A DNA stretch of 64,000 bases from Pseudobacteriovorax antillogorgiicola (lineage in GTDB: Bacteria > Bdellovibrionota_B > Oligoflexia > Oligoflexales > Oligoflexaceae), in assembly GCF_900177345.1 (NCBI RefSeq), contig NZ_FWZT01000012.1:124001-188000 (forward strand). The letters are read 5' to 3'. A program made the position numbers and the translations under genes. Under the pieces are notes generated by a model, which was given only the letters and a program-made list of their open reading frames with translations, was not told the DNA's origin and did no database searches. Numbering within the stretch: position 1 is the first letter of the stretch; each line of letters opens with the position of its first letter. This document shows, piece by piece, positions 29,982 through 38,924 of the stretch.

Positions 29982-30944
29982 ATGAATACAAGAGCCGTAA
30001 TCCTTGCTTCCGCAACTTTTATCGTAGTTTTTGCTATTCTCCATCAACCAGAAAACAGCACTATGAACCAAGCGAGTGACAACGTAGAGAACGGCCCAGT
30101 TCCATCGGTGAAATCGAAACCTGATAGAAACAATAGTCGAACTAATATATCACCGGCAAATAATGCCAAAGAGAAATTGAAGCATAAGGCTTTTCTCCTA
30201 GATTCGCCGACATTTAGAGATTATGCAGAATCTTCAAACTTCTTTGAGCGTTTCGATGGATTAAGAGCCTCAATGAACCTTACGCTTTCGTCTGTAGTTT
30301 CACGAATGAACCTCAATGAAAGTCAAAAAGATGAACTTCGCTCAAAAGTAGACGAGATGATTCAATCTAATCGGCTTAAGGAACAGTTGCTAGTAGAAAT
30401 GGAACGCAGTTTTTCAAAGGATGAACTAAGGAGTCTTGCAGAGATTTATAGAAATTCTACTGTGATTGACGTGACTACAAGAGAACGTGAGTTGTTGGCT
30501 CAGGGGCCTGATGCAATACAAGATTTCCTATCTAATTTTCCAAACAAGTATGAGGCTAAGGCCTTAAGAAGCATCGCAAGGAAGCGAGTTGAGGATCTTG
30601 ATCTCTGGGAGGATACCAGGATCTTGTACGATGGTATGATGAGGCAACTAGAGAAATCGATGGAACTTGAAAAACACAATGTTTCTTCAAAGATGCTACA
30701 GCAAGTTTCTCAAATGATGTTGCATTCTCAGAAAGAAAGCTTTGATCTTGCGGTTCTATACCTTTATCAAGACATTGATGCCGAGCATTGGCCAAAGTTC
30801 GTAAAGCTATACAAAGGCGCAGAACTTACGAAAGAAAGACAGTTGATGCATGCGGTACTAGGAAAATTTATGGAAGATATAGCATCGACTATGGGAACCT
30901 ATACTTCGAATGTTGCAAGGGAACGAACTCAGAAAAACCTATAG
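29982..30944 (+). CDS. Membrane-anchored helical protein of unknown function
   Basis: A 320-residue protein with an N-terminal signal-anchor (MNTRAVILASATFIVVFAIL), a polar low-complexity linker rich in Asn and Ser (about residues 25-65), then a helical domain. Around residue 145 it has FSKDELRSLAEIYRNSTVID, similar in character to DUF2059 helices, but too short to name. Seventeen bases separate it from paralogue A and 13 bases from the next gene, so all three are co-transcribed. It is probably periplasmic and could be a chaperone or partner for the neighbouring helical proteins. Confidence 0.6.
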   Translation: MNTRAVILASATFIVVFAILHQPENSTMNQASDNVENGPVPSVKSKPDRNNSRTNISPANNAKEKLKHKAFLLDSPTFRDYAESSNFFERFDGLRASMNLTLSSVVSRMNLNESQKDELRSKVDEMIQSNRLKEQLLVEMERSFSKDELRSLAEIYRNSTVIDVTTRERELLAQGPDAIQDFLSNFPNKYEAKALRSIARKRVEDLDLWEDTRILYDGMMRQLEKSMELEKHNVSSKMLQQVSQMMLHSQKESFDLAVLYLYQDIDAEHWPKFVKLYKGAELTKERQLMHAVLGKFMEDIASTMGTYTSNVARERTQKNL

Positions 30945-30957
30945 CAGGAGATAAAAA

Positions 30958-33360
30958 ATGCCGTTTTTCATTCCTTTTATTGTGGGTGCGATCGCAGCGG
31001 GATCACTAGGAACAAGTATCGCTAACTCAGCGATGGATGGTGCTCTATTTGCACCCGAGATTAATCGCTACAAAGACGAGATCGAGTCAGCGAAGAAGGT
31101 AAATCAAAATTTAATTTCAGAGATTGAAGCTATCGATAGTGTGTATAATCGCAGCGTAGCTGGCCTTAATGCTTATCTTGACATCTCAAACCAGCTTCAA
31201 GAGGAGTTTCTCTCTGCAGAGTCAAGGGCTGCCGAACAAGCAACCAAGAAAATTCTTGAGGCATCAACAGTCTATAACCATTCTAGCACCCAAGTTCAGG
31301 GCGAAATGTCAATGATTGCTTCGTCAGCGATAACCACTATAGGCTCAGTCCAGCTGCAGCAAGTTCTGAGCGACGCTATGAAAAATACTCGCAATGGCAA
31401 GTCAGCTGCAAATAGTACAAAAAACTTCCTAAAGGCAGGGGGAAAGATCGCTAAGCAATCTGCATATCGGGCTATGGTCAAAGCCAAAACTGTTCTCCGT
31501 TTGACTAAAGCAGTTAAAATAGCGACTCCAGCAGCGAAGGCAAGTGCTAGGTTATTGGCCGCCGGCTTCAAAGCAAGTTCCTCGGCGATTTCGAGATTAG
31601 CAACTAAAGCAGCTGGACCATTTGGTGCGGCCTTAGACATACTTCTTATTGGCTGGGATATAAGCTCATCAAAAGGCAGAGCAAGTGAATATAGAGCATA
31701 TCGCGACGAAATAATCGAGTCTAATCAACAACTGGAAGATCTAAAGAAAGAAGCCAACCACCAGTTAGCGGCTCTGGCTCTAGATGAAGCGATGTTACGA
31801 AAAGAAGTTGTCAACTTCATTAAGTATGCAGCTCGGATCCTATTATTTAGTATGGATTCAGATATAGGCCTTCCAGAAAGCCTACAAAGCTTTGACTCGA
31901 TTCAAAGTATGACGAAGGTTAGTAAGGAAGAGCTAGAACAGATGCTCAACTTCATCCAAACTAACTTCGACGAATTCTACGAAGCTCGTGCCTATACATA
32001 TATTAGTATGATTGCGAAATATAAGGGTTACTTCATAAGGTGTAATGTTCAACCTGAGTATCTGCTCGATCACGTTCCTGTTCTGGGAGCCTTCGGTCTG
32101 GAATTCACAGAGTTTATCTATGAAAGTGACTTCACTGACGATTTCATAGATTCTTTTGTGCCAGAAACATGTGACCTCAATCTTCACGAGGACCAAGTTG
32201 TTGATGGATTGAACGTAGCATCAGTGGATCTTGAGTCATCAATTCTTTCCAATATCTCTGCTACTTATTGGGTATACAAAGACAGCAAGGGCTCTTTTCA
32301 ACCCTATAAGGAAATCATTCGAAAAGAAGCGAGTATCTCGTTTCAGTCGATGAGGCTCGAAAACAAATGGCTATTTCTAGACCTAGCCAGAAAGAAGCTG
32401 TTCGAAATCAATCAGCATGATAGTACGGAAAGTTTAGCGGAACAGGCAGACCTAGTACCGATAGACACAGTAAAGATGTCCTACATACATAAACAGAAGG
32501 TTTTTGAAGCGATGACTGCTATTCCCTTCGAACGAGATATTGTTCGTATTGGATACGACTATCGCAATCTTATTACCGAAGATGCTATAGCTTGCAGTCG
32601 AGAGTGTGCAGGTGATGGAGTTTGCCATGCTTTCACCTGGAGGCCATCAGATAAAATGTGCTGGCTAAAAGATCAGGTTCCCGATAGAGCCCTCCATCAC
32701 TTCTCTAATGCTCGATCCGGAGTGAAGCTCGGAAAGGAAAATCTAAAACCGTCGCTCGATGTAAAGTGTAGCCAGAATAAGGACCAACAGGAAAGACTTG
32801 CATTCATTTTGTTTCAAAGTGGCACCAAACAGCTTGGATATAACGCTAGCAACACTATTGATCGAAGCCTAAATTTCAGCGAGGTTCCGAAGCGAGTCAC
32901 TGTAGATCTTTCTCTTCGATCTACTGACACAAGCTCTTGGTGCGAGGATATCGTAGAGGTAACAGGAACTTCTTTTGATGACGATTTAGTTGGTAATGAG
33001 CGCGATAATATCTTAGATCCAGGTGCGACTGGTGATAAAGGGTTTGACATGCTACGGGGTGAGAATGGAAGTGACATTTACAAGCTTCACAGTAGCAACA
33101 GAATTATGATCGATAACTATGCTATCGATCAAAAGACAGATACCATAATTATTCCTGCCCGATTTAAGGACCTTTCGATTCAAGACTTAGGCTTCCTATT
33201 TTCTGAGTCTCTCGTACTCTCAGGGCCTAATATAATGGTTATAGTCAAAAATTGGTTCTCTGATGAACTCTACCGTCATGCAGTCTTTCAGAGTAGTGAT
33301 GGAATAAGGTTCACAGCACCGAATAGCAAAGGAGAAATGAAGCTTAGTCAGGATACCTAA
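30958..33360 (+). CDS. Large helical protein with PAN-like and RTX-like C-terminus
   Basis: An 800-residue protein. It starts with a glycine-rich hydrophobic segment (MPFFIPFIVGAIAAGSLG), continues with coiled coil (residues 30-110), an Ala/Lys-rich helical region with repeated basic and small residues (about 145-220), a hydrophobic segment (AGPFGAALDILLIGWDI, about 222-240) and further coiled coil. Residues about 520-585 form a PAN/Apple-like module (ACSRECAGDGVCHAFTWRP, then KMCWLKD). After it, GTSFDDDLVGNERDNIL and GFDMLRGENGSDIYKL are two RTX-like calcium-binding repeats, followed by a final beta-rich domain. RTX repeats point to type I secretion, although no T1SS genes are present here. 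Toxin or adhesin role is inferred. Confidence 0.65.
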   Translation: MPFFIPFIVGAIAAGSLGTSIANSAMDGALFAPEINRYKDEIESAKKVNQNLISEIEAIDSVYNRSVAGLNAYLDISNQLQEEFLSAESRAAEQATKKILEASTVYNHSSTQVQGEMSMIASSAITTIGSVQLQQVLSDAMKNTRNGKSAANSTKNFLKAGGKIAKQSAYRAMVKAKTVLRLTKAVKIATPAAKASARLLAAGFKASSSAISRLATKAAGPFGAALDILLIGWDISSSKGRASEYRAYRDEIIESNQQLEDLKKEANHQLAALALDEAMLRKEVVNFIKYAARILLFSMDSDIGLPESLQSFDSIQSMTKVSKEELEQMLNFIQTNFDEFYEARAYTYISMIAKYKGYFIRCNVQPEYLLDHVPVLGAFGLEFTEFIYESDFTDDFIDSFVPETCDLNLHEDQVVDGLNVASVDLESSILSNISATYWVYKDSKGSFQPYKEIIRKEASISFQSMRLENKWLFLDLARKKLFEINQHDSTESLAEQADLVPIDTVKMSYIHKQKVFEAMTAIPFERDIVRIGYDYRNLITEDAIACSRECAGDGVCHAFTWRPSDKMCWLKDQVPDRALHHFSNARSGVKLGKENLKPSLDVKCSQNKDQQERLAFILFQSGTKQLGYNASNTIDRSLNFSEVPKRVTVDLSLRSTDTSSWCEDIVEVTGTSFDDDLVGNERDNILDPGATGDKGFDMLRGENGSDIYKLHSSNRIMIDNYAIDQKTDTIIIPARFKDLSIQDLGFLFSESLVLSGPNIMVIVKNWFSDELYRHAVFQSSDGIRFTAPNSKGEMKLSQDT

Positions 33361-33437
33361 ATTATATGATACTGATAAAATGACCCGGTAAGATTCGAAA
33401 CCCGCTCTCAACTAAAGTAACTAGGAAAGGGTAAATT

Positions 33438-34919
33438 ATGTTAGTAGGTGCAATTTTAACTACAGCGATTTTTGCAGGTCTTGGTGCTGCAGATTTAACC
33501 ATAACGATTGGAGAAATGGCCACAAACGGGTCATTCATCAATCCAGAAATTAGCGAGAGGCGTGAACTTCTTCAATCAAAATACAACGATGCTGTCGCAT
33601 TAGATGAGTCATTAAAAGAAAAAGTAAAGGAGCTATCAGAACTTACGAATAGGACAAATCTTTCATATACTACCAATCAGCAGATTATGGCAAACCTTAG
33701 TTCCCACTTCTCAAGGATTTCAGAAATTTATGTTGAGAATTTAGAAAATGGAACCTTTGATGCAATCTTGGACGGATCTTTACCCCCATCAGAGATTGAT
33801 CCAAAGCTATTCAACGTTAGTAACTACTTGGCTGGCACAGCTTCCTTAGTGGCATCTGGGTCAGCTACATACAATGCTTTTACCTACTTTAAACAGGGAA
33901 GAAGCTACTTTGATGATATTAAGCTTCACAAGGCAAACGTGGACGCTTTGAAAGGCTTGAACTTTAAAAGCAAGACCATCACGCTTCCTGATGGCACGAC
34001 TAGATTGTATTCAAAGGCGCAACTTAAACAAAAGATTTTTAAAGGCAAGTTTGGTATAGGAAAGCTCGCGGCAAGACGGCCTAGGCTCTACGCAAGGTTT
34101 AAATTGATGTCCGCTCGTTTCTCAAGCCCGCTTCTAGGTGCAGTCTCTGTAGCCAGTATCGTTACTCAGAAGTTGCAGTCTGATAGTACATTGGCTGAGA
34201 TCAATGCCCAGATCTACGGCTTGGATCAATTCATCCGAACTATCAACGGACTCGAAGTAATTGAGGATGAAAATTTTCTGTCAGGTGAGATCAATGATAA
34301 GGAAGAACATGGAATTCGTTCCATTCCCGATGTAGAAGCCTATATTCAAACTATGAAAGAATATCGAGATTGGGACTATAGACAGTTTCTTGAAGTCATA
34401 AGGATATTCGATATCGCATACGGCAACTACAAGGAAGAGCTTTTCAACTTGCTTGATGATCCCGCAGTCAGGGGAGTTGATCAAGCTTTCCTAGGAGAAT
34501 TAGTTGCCGAACTATACAAGCCGGGTCAACGATACCCCGATGCAAACCCAAGGTGCCGTTTAGATATTCCTAATGCTGAGTCCTACTTGATATCAGATAT
34601 GTATTGTGTGCAGCACACATTTCGAGACTTCATTACACAGGAGGGTCTCGAATTGATCGCAGCATTGGTGGTTAAAGAAACTGAAAAACTTCTTGATAAA
34701 GATATAAATGCAATTCGAAGAACTTGCACAAACCCTATGTTTGGGGTCTTTGAGGACAAAGTACTTTTTTGCATCATGGTAGACTTCAACATCCCATTGT
34801 TTGCAATAGAAACGACCATACTGGATGAGTTCGAAGAGGAGCTTTGTAACGGAAAAGATTTTTTCAATCGAGATGGAGATCATGCTAAAAGCTTGAAGTT
34901 TTCAGAGGATAGCTGTTAA
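33438..34919 (+). CDS. Helical toxin-like protein, paralogue B
   Basis: A 493-residue paralogue of the protein at 28717. Both share the uncharged hydrophobic start, AAD-TITIGEMAT-GSFI-P, the VASI segment followed by Q and an E-I-A-I-GL helix, and a later DW helix (EYRDWDYRQFLEVIRIF here, EIKDWDLRVYRNMAEYF there). It is longer because of an extra segment around residues 140-210 and a Cys-containing C-terminal part (CRLDI, YCVQHTF, RRTCTNPM, VLFCIM, ELCNG, EDSC). It lies 77 bp after the large RTX/PAN gene, with AGGAAAGGG upstream, and ends just before a strong terminator. No family recognised. Confidence 0.6.
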   Translation: MLVGAILTTAIFAGLGAADLTITIGEMATNGSFINPEISERRELLQSKYNDAVALDESLKEKVKELSELTNRTNLSYTTNQQIMANLSSHFSRISEIYVENLENGTFDAILDGSLPPSEIDPKLFNVSNYLAGTASLVASGSATYNAFTYFKQGRSYFDDIKLHKANVDALKGLNFKSKTITLPDGTTRLYSKAQLKQKIFKGKFGIGKLAARRPRLYARFKLMSARFSSPLLGAVSVASIVTQKLQSDSTLAEINAQIYGLDQFIRTINGLEVIEDENFLSGEINDKEEHGIRSIPDVEAYIQTMKEYRDWDYRQFLEVIRIFDIAYGNYKEELFNLLDDPAVRGVDQAFLGELVAELYKPGQRYPDANPRCRLDIPNAESYLISDMYCVQHTFRDFITQEGLELIAALVVKETEKLLDKDINAIRRTCTNPMFGVFEDKVLFCIMVDFNIPLFAIETTILDEFEEELCNGKDFFNRDGDHAKSLKFSEDSC

Positions 34920-34935
34920 TTAGAGACTTGGAGGG

Positions 34936-34966
34936 GAGGCTATTGCTAGCCTCGTCTTCGTTTTTT
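34936..34966 (+). terminator. Intrinsic terminator of the helical-protein operon
   Basis: Stem GAGGCTA/TAGCCTC with loop TTGC, then GTCTTCG and six T residues, beginning 17 bp after the stop codon of paralogue B. Confidence 0.85.
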
Positions 34967-34968
34967 CC

Positions 34969-35496
34969 TTAGCGACCATAAAGTAATGTTGTAGTAGTCA
35001 TAGCTAACTTGTTAGAATTTAAAATGAAACCAACAAGAGCCGGCTGGTAAGACGATTCCACTTTTATCTTATCTTTAAGTGCATAAACAGAGACTACATA
35101 CCGATGTGGATGATCTTCTTTAGGGGGACACGGCCCTCCATACCCCGGCTGACCAAAGGATGTCAATGATTCAACAGCTCCCGCGGCAACTACTTTTTTG
35201 TAATTATCATTGTTGATTCTTTTGAAGGTATCAACGGGGATATTTGAAATCGCCCAATGCCACCAACCACCACCTGTAGGAGCGTCAGGGTCATAAATAG
35301 TTATCGAAACATATTTTGCATCCTGTGGAAGTTCTGACCAGCTGATATCGGGAACTTGGTTTAAACCGGTACAACCAAACCCGTCATAAGTGTGTCGATG
35401 TTGAAGGTAAGAGCCTTTTGTGCCTTTCGTAGTGACATTTATTGACTTGCCAGTAGTGCAAATAGATAGCATCGCGAGTATAGATAGAATCTTCAT
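34969..35496 (-). CDS. PEBP/YbhB-family protein (Raf-kinase-inhibitor-like)
   Basis: A 175-residue protein with a short signal peptide (MKILSILAMLSICTTGKS). It has the phosphatidylethanolamine-binding protein signature: DISWSELPQDAKYVSITIYDPDAP, GGGWWHWAISNIP, and GYGGPCPPKEDHPHRYVVSVYAL. The ligand-pocket residues Asp-Pro-Asp-Ala-Pro, Trp-His and Gly-Pro-x-Pro-Pro are all present. Bacterial members such as YbhB/YbcL are periplasmic or cytosolic with uncertain ligands. Divergent from a MarR-family gene across a 74-bp gap that contains a perfect inverted repeat, so it is probably controlled by that regulator. Confidence 0.88.
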   Translation of the reverse strand: MKILSILAMLSICTTGKSINVTTKGTKGSYLQHRHTYDGFGCTGLNQVPDISWSELPQDAKYVSITIYDPDAPTGGGWWHWAISNIPVDTFKRINNDNYKKVVAAGAVESLTSFGQPGYGGPCPPKEDHPHRYVVSVYALKDKIKVESSYQPALVGFILNSNKLAMTTTTLLYGR

Positions 35497-35509
35497 GGAA
35501 ACTCCAATT

Positions 35510-35528
35510 TAGTTAGTATTACTAACTA
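35510..35528. promoter_or_regulatory. Probable MarR operator
   Basis: Perfect 9-bp inverted repeat TAGTTAGTA-T-TACTAACTA placed between the divergent PEBP and MarR genes, 14 bp from the PEBP start. Size and symmetry fit MarR-family operators. A related half-site (TAGTTAAACAACC on the complement) lies just beyond it. Confidence 0.75.
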
Positions 35529-35570
35529 TATGGTTGTTTAACTATTAATGCAAGTATGATAGAGGAAGAT

Positions 35571-36005
35571 ATGAAGAAAAATATCTATGAAACATTTAGC
35601 CCAGGGTTCTTACTAACAAAGTCATCGCGAATGATTATGAAACGATATGAGGAAGGCCTTGGTCAAACTGGGATATCCCCACTGCAAAGTGGAGTACTCT
35701 ATGTGATTTCATTTCACAGAAGCCCATCGCAAAAAGAAATTTCTGAGATTCTTTTTATAGACAAGGTGACACTTTCAAAAATTATTTTCAATTTGCAGCA
35801 AAACAAGCTGATTTCACATATTACCTCTAATAATGACCGCCGAGAGAAAAGGTGGACCCTAACTGCAAAGGGAGAGGAGAAACTCAGGCAAGTTGAGGAA
35901 ATTGATCACGAGATAGAGAAGTATATGAGGCACATAGTCAGTAAGAACGAATGTGACACTCTTAGTAAAGTACTCAAGAAGCTTCTGATTAAAGGGTCAA
36001 GCTAG
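35571..36005 (+). CDS. MarR-family transcriptional regulator
   Basis: A 144-residue winged-helix repressor. I start it at the second ATG (35571), where GAGGAAG gives a ribosome-binding site; the first ATG at 35556 has none. The core has the MarR arrangement: GISPLQSGVLYVISFHRSPSQKEISEIL, IDKVTLSKIIFNLQQNKLISHITSNNDRREKRWTLTAKG, that is recognition helix plus wing. No conserved Cys suggests that redox sensing is not its mode. It is divergent from the PEBP gene with a palindromic operator between. Its 3' end runs into a decayed transposase. Confidence 0.88.
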   Translation: MKKNIYETFSPGFLLTKSSRMIMKRYEEGLGQTGISPLQSGVLYVISFHRSPSQKEISEILFIDKVTLSKIIFNLQQNKLISHITSNNDRREKRWTLTAKGEEKLRQVEEIDHEIEKYMRHIVSKNECDTLSKVLKKLLIKGSS

Positions 36006-36753
36006 CGCCTGTTTGATCTTCCATCTGTGATTGGTATCAATGAGCATAGCCTTCGCAAACGTAAATACCAATCAGTGGACTATGTAACAGTGATCGTTGA
36101 TCACAAAACAAAAGACTTTATGAAGTGATTGACGGCCGCAATAAAGCTGACTTAGAAGATATTGCCGTTGACTTTAAGAGGCCAGAAAACGTAAAAGTTG
36201 TCACCTTAGGCCTGTCCAATACCTTTAAAAGCTTTGCTAAAGAGGCTTTCCCTATTTCATGTTCAATGTTGCTTTGGAAAACTTGTGAATAGGTTTCGAA
36301 AAAGAAGAACAGGAGATGATAGGAAAACTCGAATTCGTCGACTTCTACTGCGTGATGGTCGAAAGCTAGAGCCCTATGAAAGAAAAGCCATCAGACGTTT
36401 TCTAAAAGATAAGGAAGACCTGAGGGAGGTCTACAGTTTCAAGGAGAGTGTTCATCGCCTGTACAGAACTAAGGGTAAAAAGCGTGCTCGCAAGGCTTTG
36501 ATAAAGAACCTAGATCTAATGACGCAGTCAACACTCCCAGAGGAAGTCTTTGCGGAAGACGATCTTAGCCTGGCGAAATGAGATAGTGGAGTACTTTGAT
36601 GGAAGATACACCAATGGTCGTGTCGAGGGTTTCAATCGTAAAGCAAAGCTCGTCCAGAGAAGGGCTTTCGGGTTTAGAAAGCTTGAAAAACTATCGGTTG
36701 CAGTTGTTAAATGCTTGTCGGGGGAGGGCTTGACGGGTTTACCCACCACGTGA
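36004..36753 (+). pseudogene. Decayed ISL3-family transposase
   Basis: Translating across frames gives consecutive pieces of an ISL3-type DDE transposase: IGINEHSLRKRKYQSVDYVTVIVDHKTK, then VIDGRNKADLED, then LRDGRKLEPYERKAIRRFLKDKEDLREVY and SVHRLYRTKGKKRARKAL, and finally WRNEIVEYFDGRYTNGRVEGFNRKAKLVQRRAFGFR. At least three frame changes separate them, and the N-terminal third is missing. The first catalytic Asp appears as Asn (GINE for GIDE). The element is inactive; no terminal inverted repeats can be identified. It abuts the MarR gene. Confidence 0.8.
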
Positions 36754-37166
36754 ACAGACCCGTTCTTTTGCTGCATTCAAGCCTTCAGCAAGTAAAGTTG
36801 AGTTCGGTATTTTCCTTCGTGCCACAACTGATACCCCTAGATTTAAGTTTATCGACAGCACAATGCAATGATCCTAAAATTAATTACATTAATGCTTGTA
36901 TTAGGCCATTGAATAAAAGTTTTTTCTTTAATATCAATACTATATTGATAATTCTTATCTCCTAAATAATTTACTTTAATTCTCCTATATAATCAAAATT
37001 TATTATCCTAATTTTTCCTAAATAACTCTCATAGATAATCTATATTGTATGATATCAGCTGGTTGAAGGCTAAGATCTCCGTCATTTGATTGGACTATGA
37101 ATGAAGTAGCTCGTCTGTAATGTAAAAGAAGGCTCACTAAGAGCCATATCAGCGTCAAACGATAGC
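36754..37166. other. AT-rich stretch between two transposase relics
   Basis: About 410 bp. Very AT-rich around 36890-37040, with no coding frame and no recognisable element ends. Confidence 0.4.
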
Positions 37167-37379
37167 TTGGTGGCTTCAAAGTTTCCCAGAGCACGAAAGG
37201 TCTACGAACTGAAGGAAAGCATGCACCGGTTCTATAGGATTCGAGGCTTGAAGTTTATCAAAACGGCGCTGACTAAAATTTTAGGCATGATGGGTAGATC
37301 AGAACTTGGAGAAGTTGTAAGCAAGCAGGGCCTAAAATCATTGCTTGAACCTGGCAAGAACTCAAGACCAGGGAACTAA
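37167..37379 (+). pseudogene. Second ISL3-family transposase fragment
   Basis: A 70-codon remnant reading RARKVYELKESMHRFYRIRG, parallel to the VYSFKESVHRLYRTKG segment of the remnant at 36.5 kb but clearly a different copy (for example KFIKTALTKILGMMGRSELGE against RARKALIKNLDLMTQSTLPE). It is therefore not a simple duplication but a relic of a second, related element. No ends visible. Confidence 0.65.
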
Positions 37380-37414
37380 CTAGAATAACTCAGAAATTCT
37401 TATCGCACCATAGT

Positions 37415-37505
37415 GACCGGAGGCGGACTTGAACCGGCACGACCTTGCGGTAGGGAGATTTTAAGTCTTCTGTGTCTACCAATACTCAAATTGCCAGCGG
37501 GTAAA
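37415..37505 (-). pseudogene. Decayed tRNA-Leu(UAA)
   Basis: On the minus strand the sequence has a tRNA-Leu D-loop segment (TTGGTAGACAC), an anticodon arm with loop CTTAAAA (anticodon UAA), a variable arm CTACCGCAAGG and T-arm GTGCCGGTTCAAGTC. The acceptor stem is broken (TACCCGC does not pair with TCCGGTC at three positions), anticodon and T stems each have one mismatch, and CCA is replaced by CTA. The 5' part holds extra bases. It is most likely a tRNA relic left at an integration site, next to the ISL3 relics. Confidence 0.65.
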
Positions 37506-37715
37506 TGGTTCCTTGTAAGAATCATCGGATTTCACTCCTCGATTTCTCTTCACCCTACCCTAAGTAGTATATTCTTTAGTTACAGTGAGTTAAATGAGTC
37601 GGCGGGCGATACTCACTCAGTTCTTGTGGGTGTGACCCGTTGACTTTTGTGATAGAACTGAGATAATAATCCATTGTGACTGGATTATTTCGCCAATTAG
37701 AGACTAGGATTTTCC

Positions 37716-38876
37716 ATGTGGATTCAACGTAAATACCAAGATTTGATTGCGGAGTCAGTATCAACTCGGCCTGCTGTCCTAGTCACTGGAGCCCGACAGA
37801 CTGGAAAGACTTCTATTCTCTCTCACATGTTCCCAGATTACTCTTTTGTGAGCCTTGATCTACCGTCAATGGCCGAGTTAGCAGAGAACGAGCCAGAACG
37901 GTTCCTTAGAGAGTTCCCGCCACCTGTTATCATTGATGAGGCTCAGTATGCTCCCCGGTTGTTTCGCCATCTGAAAAGGTTCATCGATGAGTCTCGAAGC
38001 ATAAACGGTCAGTTCTTATTAACTGGATCTCAGAAGTTTCAGTTGATGAATTCGGTTGGAGATTCTCTCGCAGGTAGAATCGATATCATTGAATTCGAAA
38101 CACTATCGCAACAAGAGATTCTGAGCACTCAAAGCAGTTTGTCTTTGGAATCTCTTCTTTTTCGGGGAGGCTATCCCGAGCTTCATAATAACGTTGAACT
38201 AAGAGAATCAAGATTCTTTAGTGGATATATTGCTTCTTATCTAGAGCGTGATGTAAAAGGCGTATTAAATGTCCAGAATCTTCGAGATTTCGAGAGCTTT
38301 ATTAGAGCTCTTGCCTTAAGGTCTGGACAGTTACTAAACAAGGCAGAGGTTGCAAAAGATATAGGGATTAGTCCCACGACAGCAAACTCCTGGATCTCGG
38401 TTCTTGAAGCTTCTGGGCAGATTACCCTTCTAGAGCCATGGTTTGGTAACAAGACTAAACAAATGGTCAAGAGTCCTAAACTTTACTTTAATGATACGGG
38501 TCTCCTAATCTTCCTGCTAGGAATAAGGTCTGAAGAGGCTATGTTAGATTCACCTTACTTAGGAGCCATTTGGGAGACGTTTGTCTTTTCCGAGATTCGT
38601 AAGAGAGATCTTCACCGAGATGGTTCATGGAACTGGAACTTCTATCGAGATAAGACTAGAGAGATTGATTTTATTAAGGATGAAGGCGGAGTCTTTACTT
38701 TGCTAGAGTGTAAATGGACTGAGAGTCCTTCTAAGAAAGATATCAAACATCTGGAGTATTTTAGAGAGAATATTGCTAAAGGTAGGGTAGCTAAAAGTTT
38801 TGTTGTATCAAGACCTAGTAATCGATTTCCGCTTTCCGAGTTTGTTGATGCGGCTAATCTTCAGGATTTGTGGTGA
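37716..38876 (+). CDS. AAA_14/DUF4143 ATPase
   Basis: A 386-residue P-loop ATPase. Walker A is VTGARQTGKTS (about residues 24-34), Walker B is PPVIIDEAQY, and the arginine-containing LLTGSQKFQLM follows, as in the AAA_14 family. The C-terminal half is DUF4143, with YFNDTGLLIFLLGI and a nuclease-like FYRDKTREIDFI...LLECKWT (D-ExK-like). Proteins of this architecture are widespread in bacteria and often in accessory regions; their function is undefined, and a restriction-nuclease-like C-terminal domain is typical. The gene is intact although its surroundings are full of relics. Confidence 0.88.
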   Translation: MWIQRKYQDLIAESVSTRPAVLVTGARQTGKTSILSHMFPDYSFVSLDLPSMAELAENEPERFLREFPPPVIIDEAQYAPRLFRHLKRFIDESRSINGQFLLTGSQKFQLMNSVGDSLAGRIDIIEFETLSQQEILSTQSSLSLESLLFRGGYPELHNNVELRESRFFSGYIASYLERDVKGVLNVQNLRDFESFIRALALRSGQLLNKAEVAKDIGISPTTANSWISVLEASGQITLLEPWFGNKTKQMVKSPKLYFNDTGLLIFLLGIRSEEAMLDSPYLGAIWETFVFSEIRKRDLHRDGSWNWNFYRDKTREIDFIKDEGGVFTLLECKWTESPSKKDIKHLEYFRENIAKGRVAKSFVVSRPSNRFPLSEFVDAANLQDLW

Positions 38877-38924
38877 TCTTGGCAGCGCTTAGCCGAGAGA
38901 TTTTTTCGTTGATAGTTCGAGTCG

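Noticed and set aside
37415-37505. Functional tRNA-Leu(UAA)
   Set aside because: Acceptor stem has three mismatches, anticodon and T stems one each, and the 3' end is CTA; it is better called a relic.
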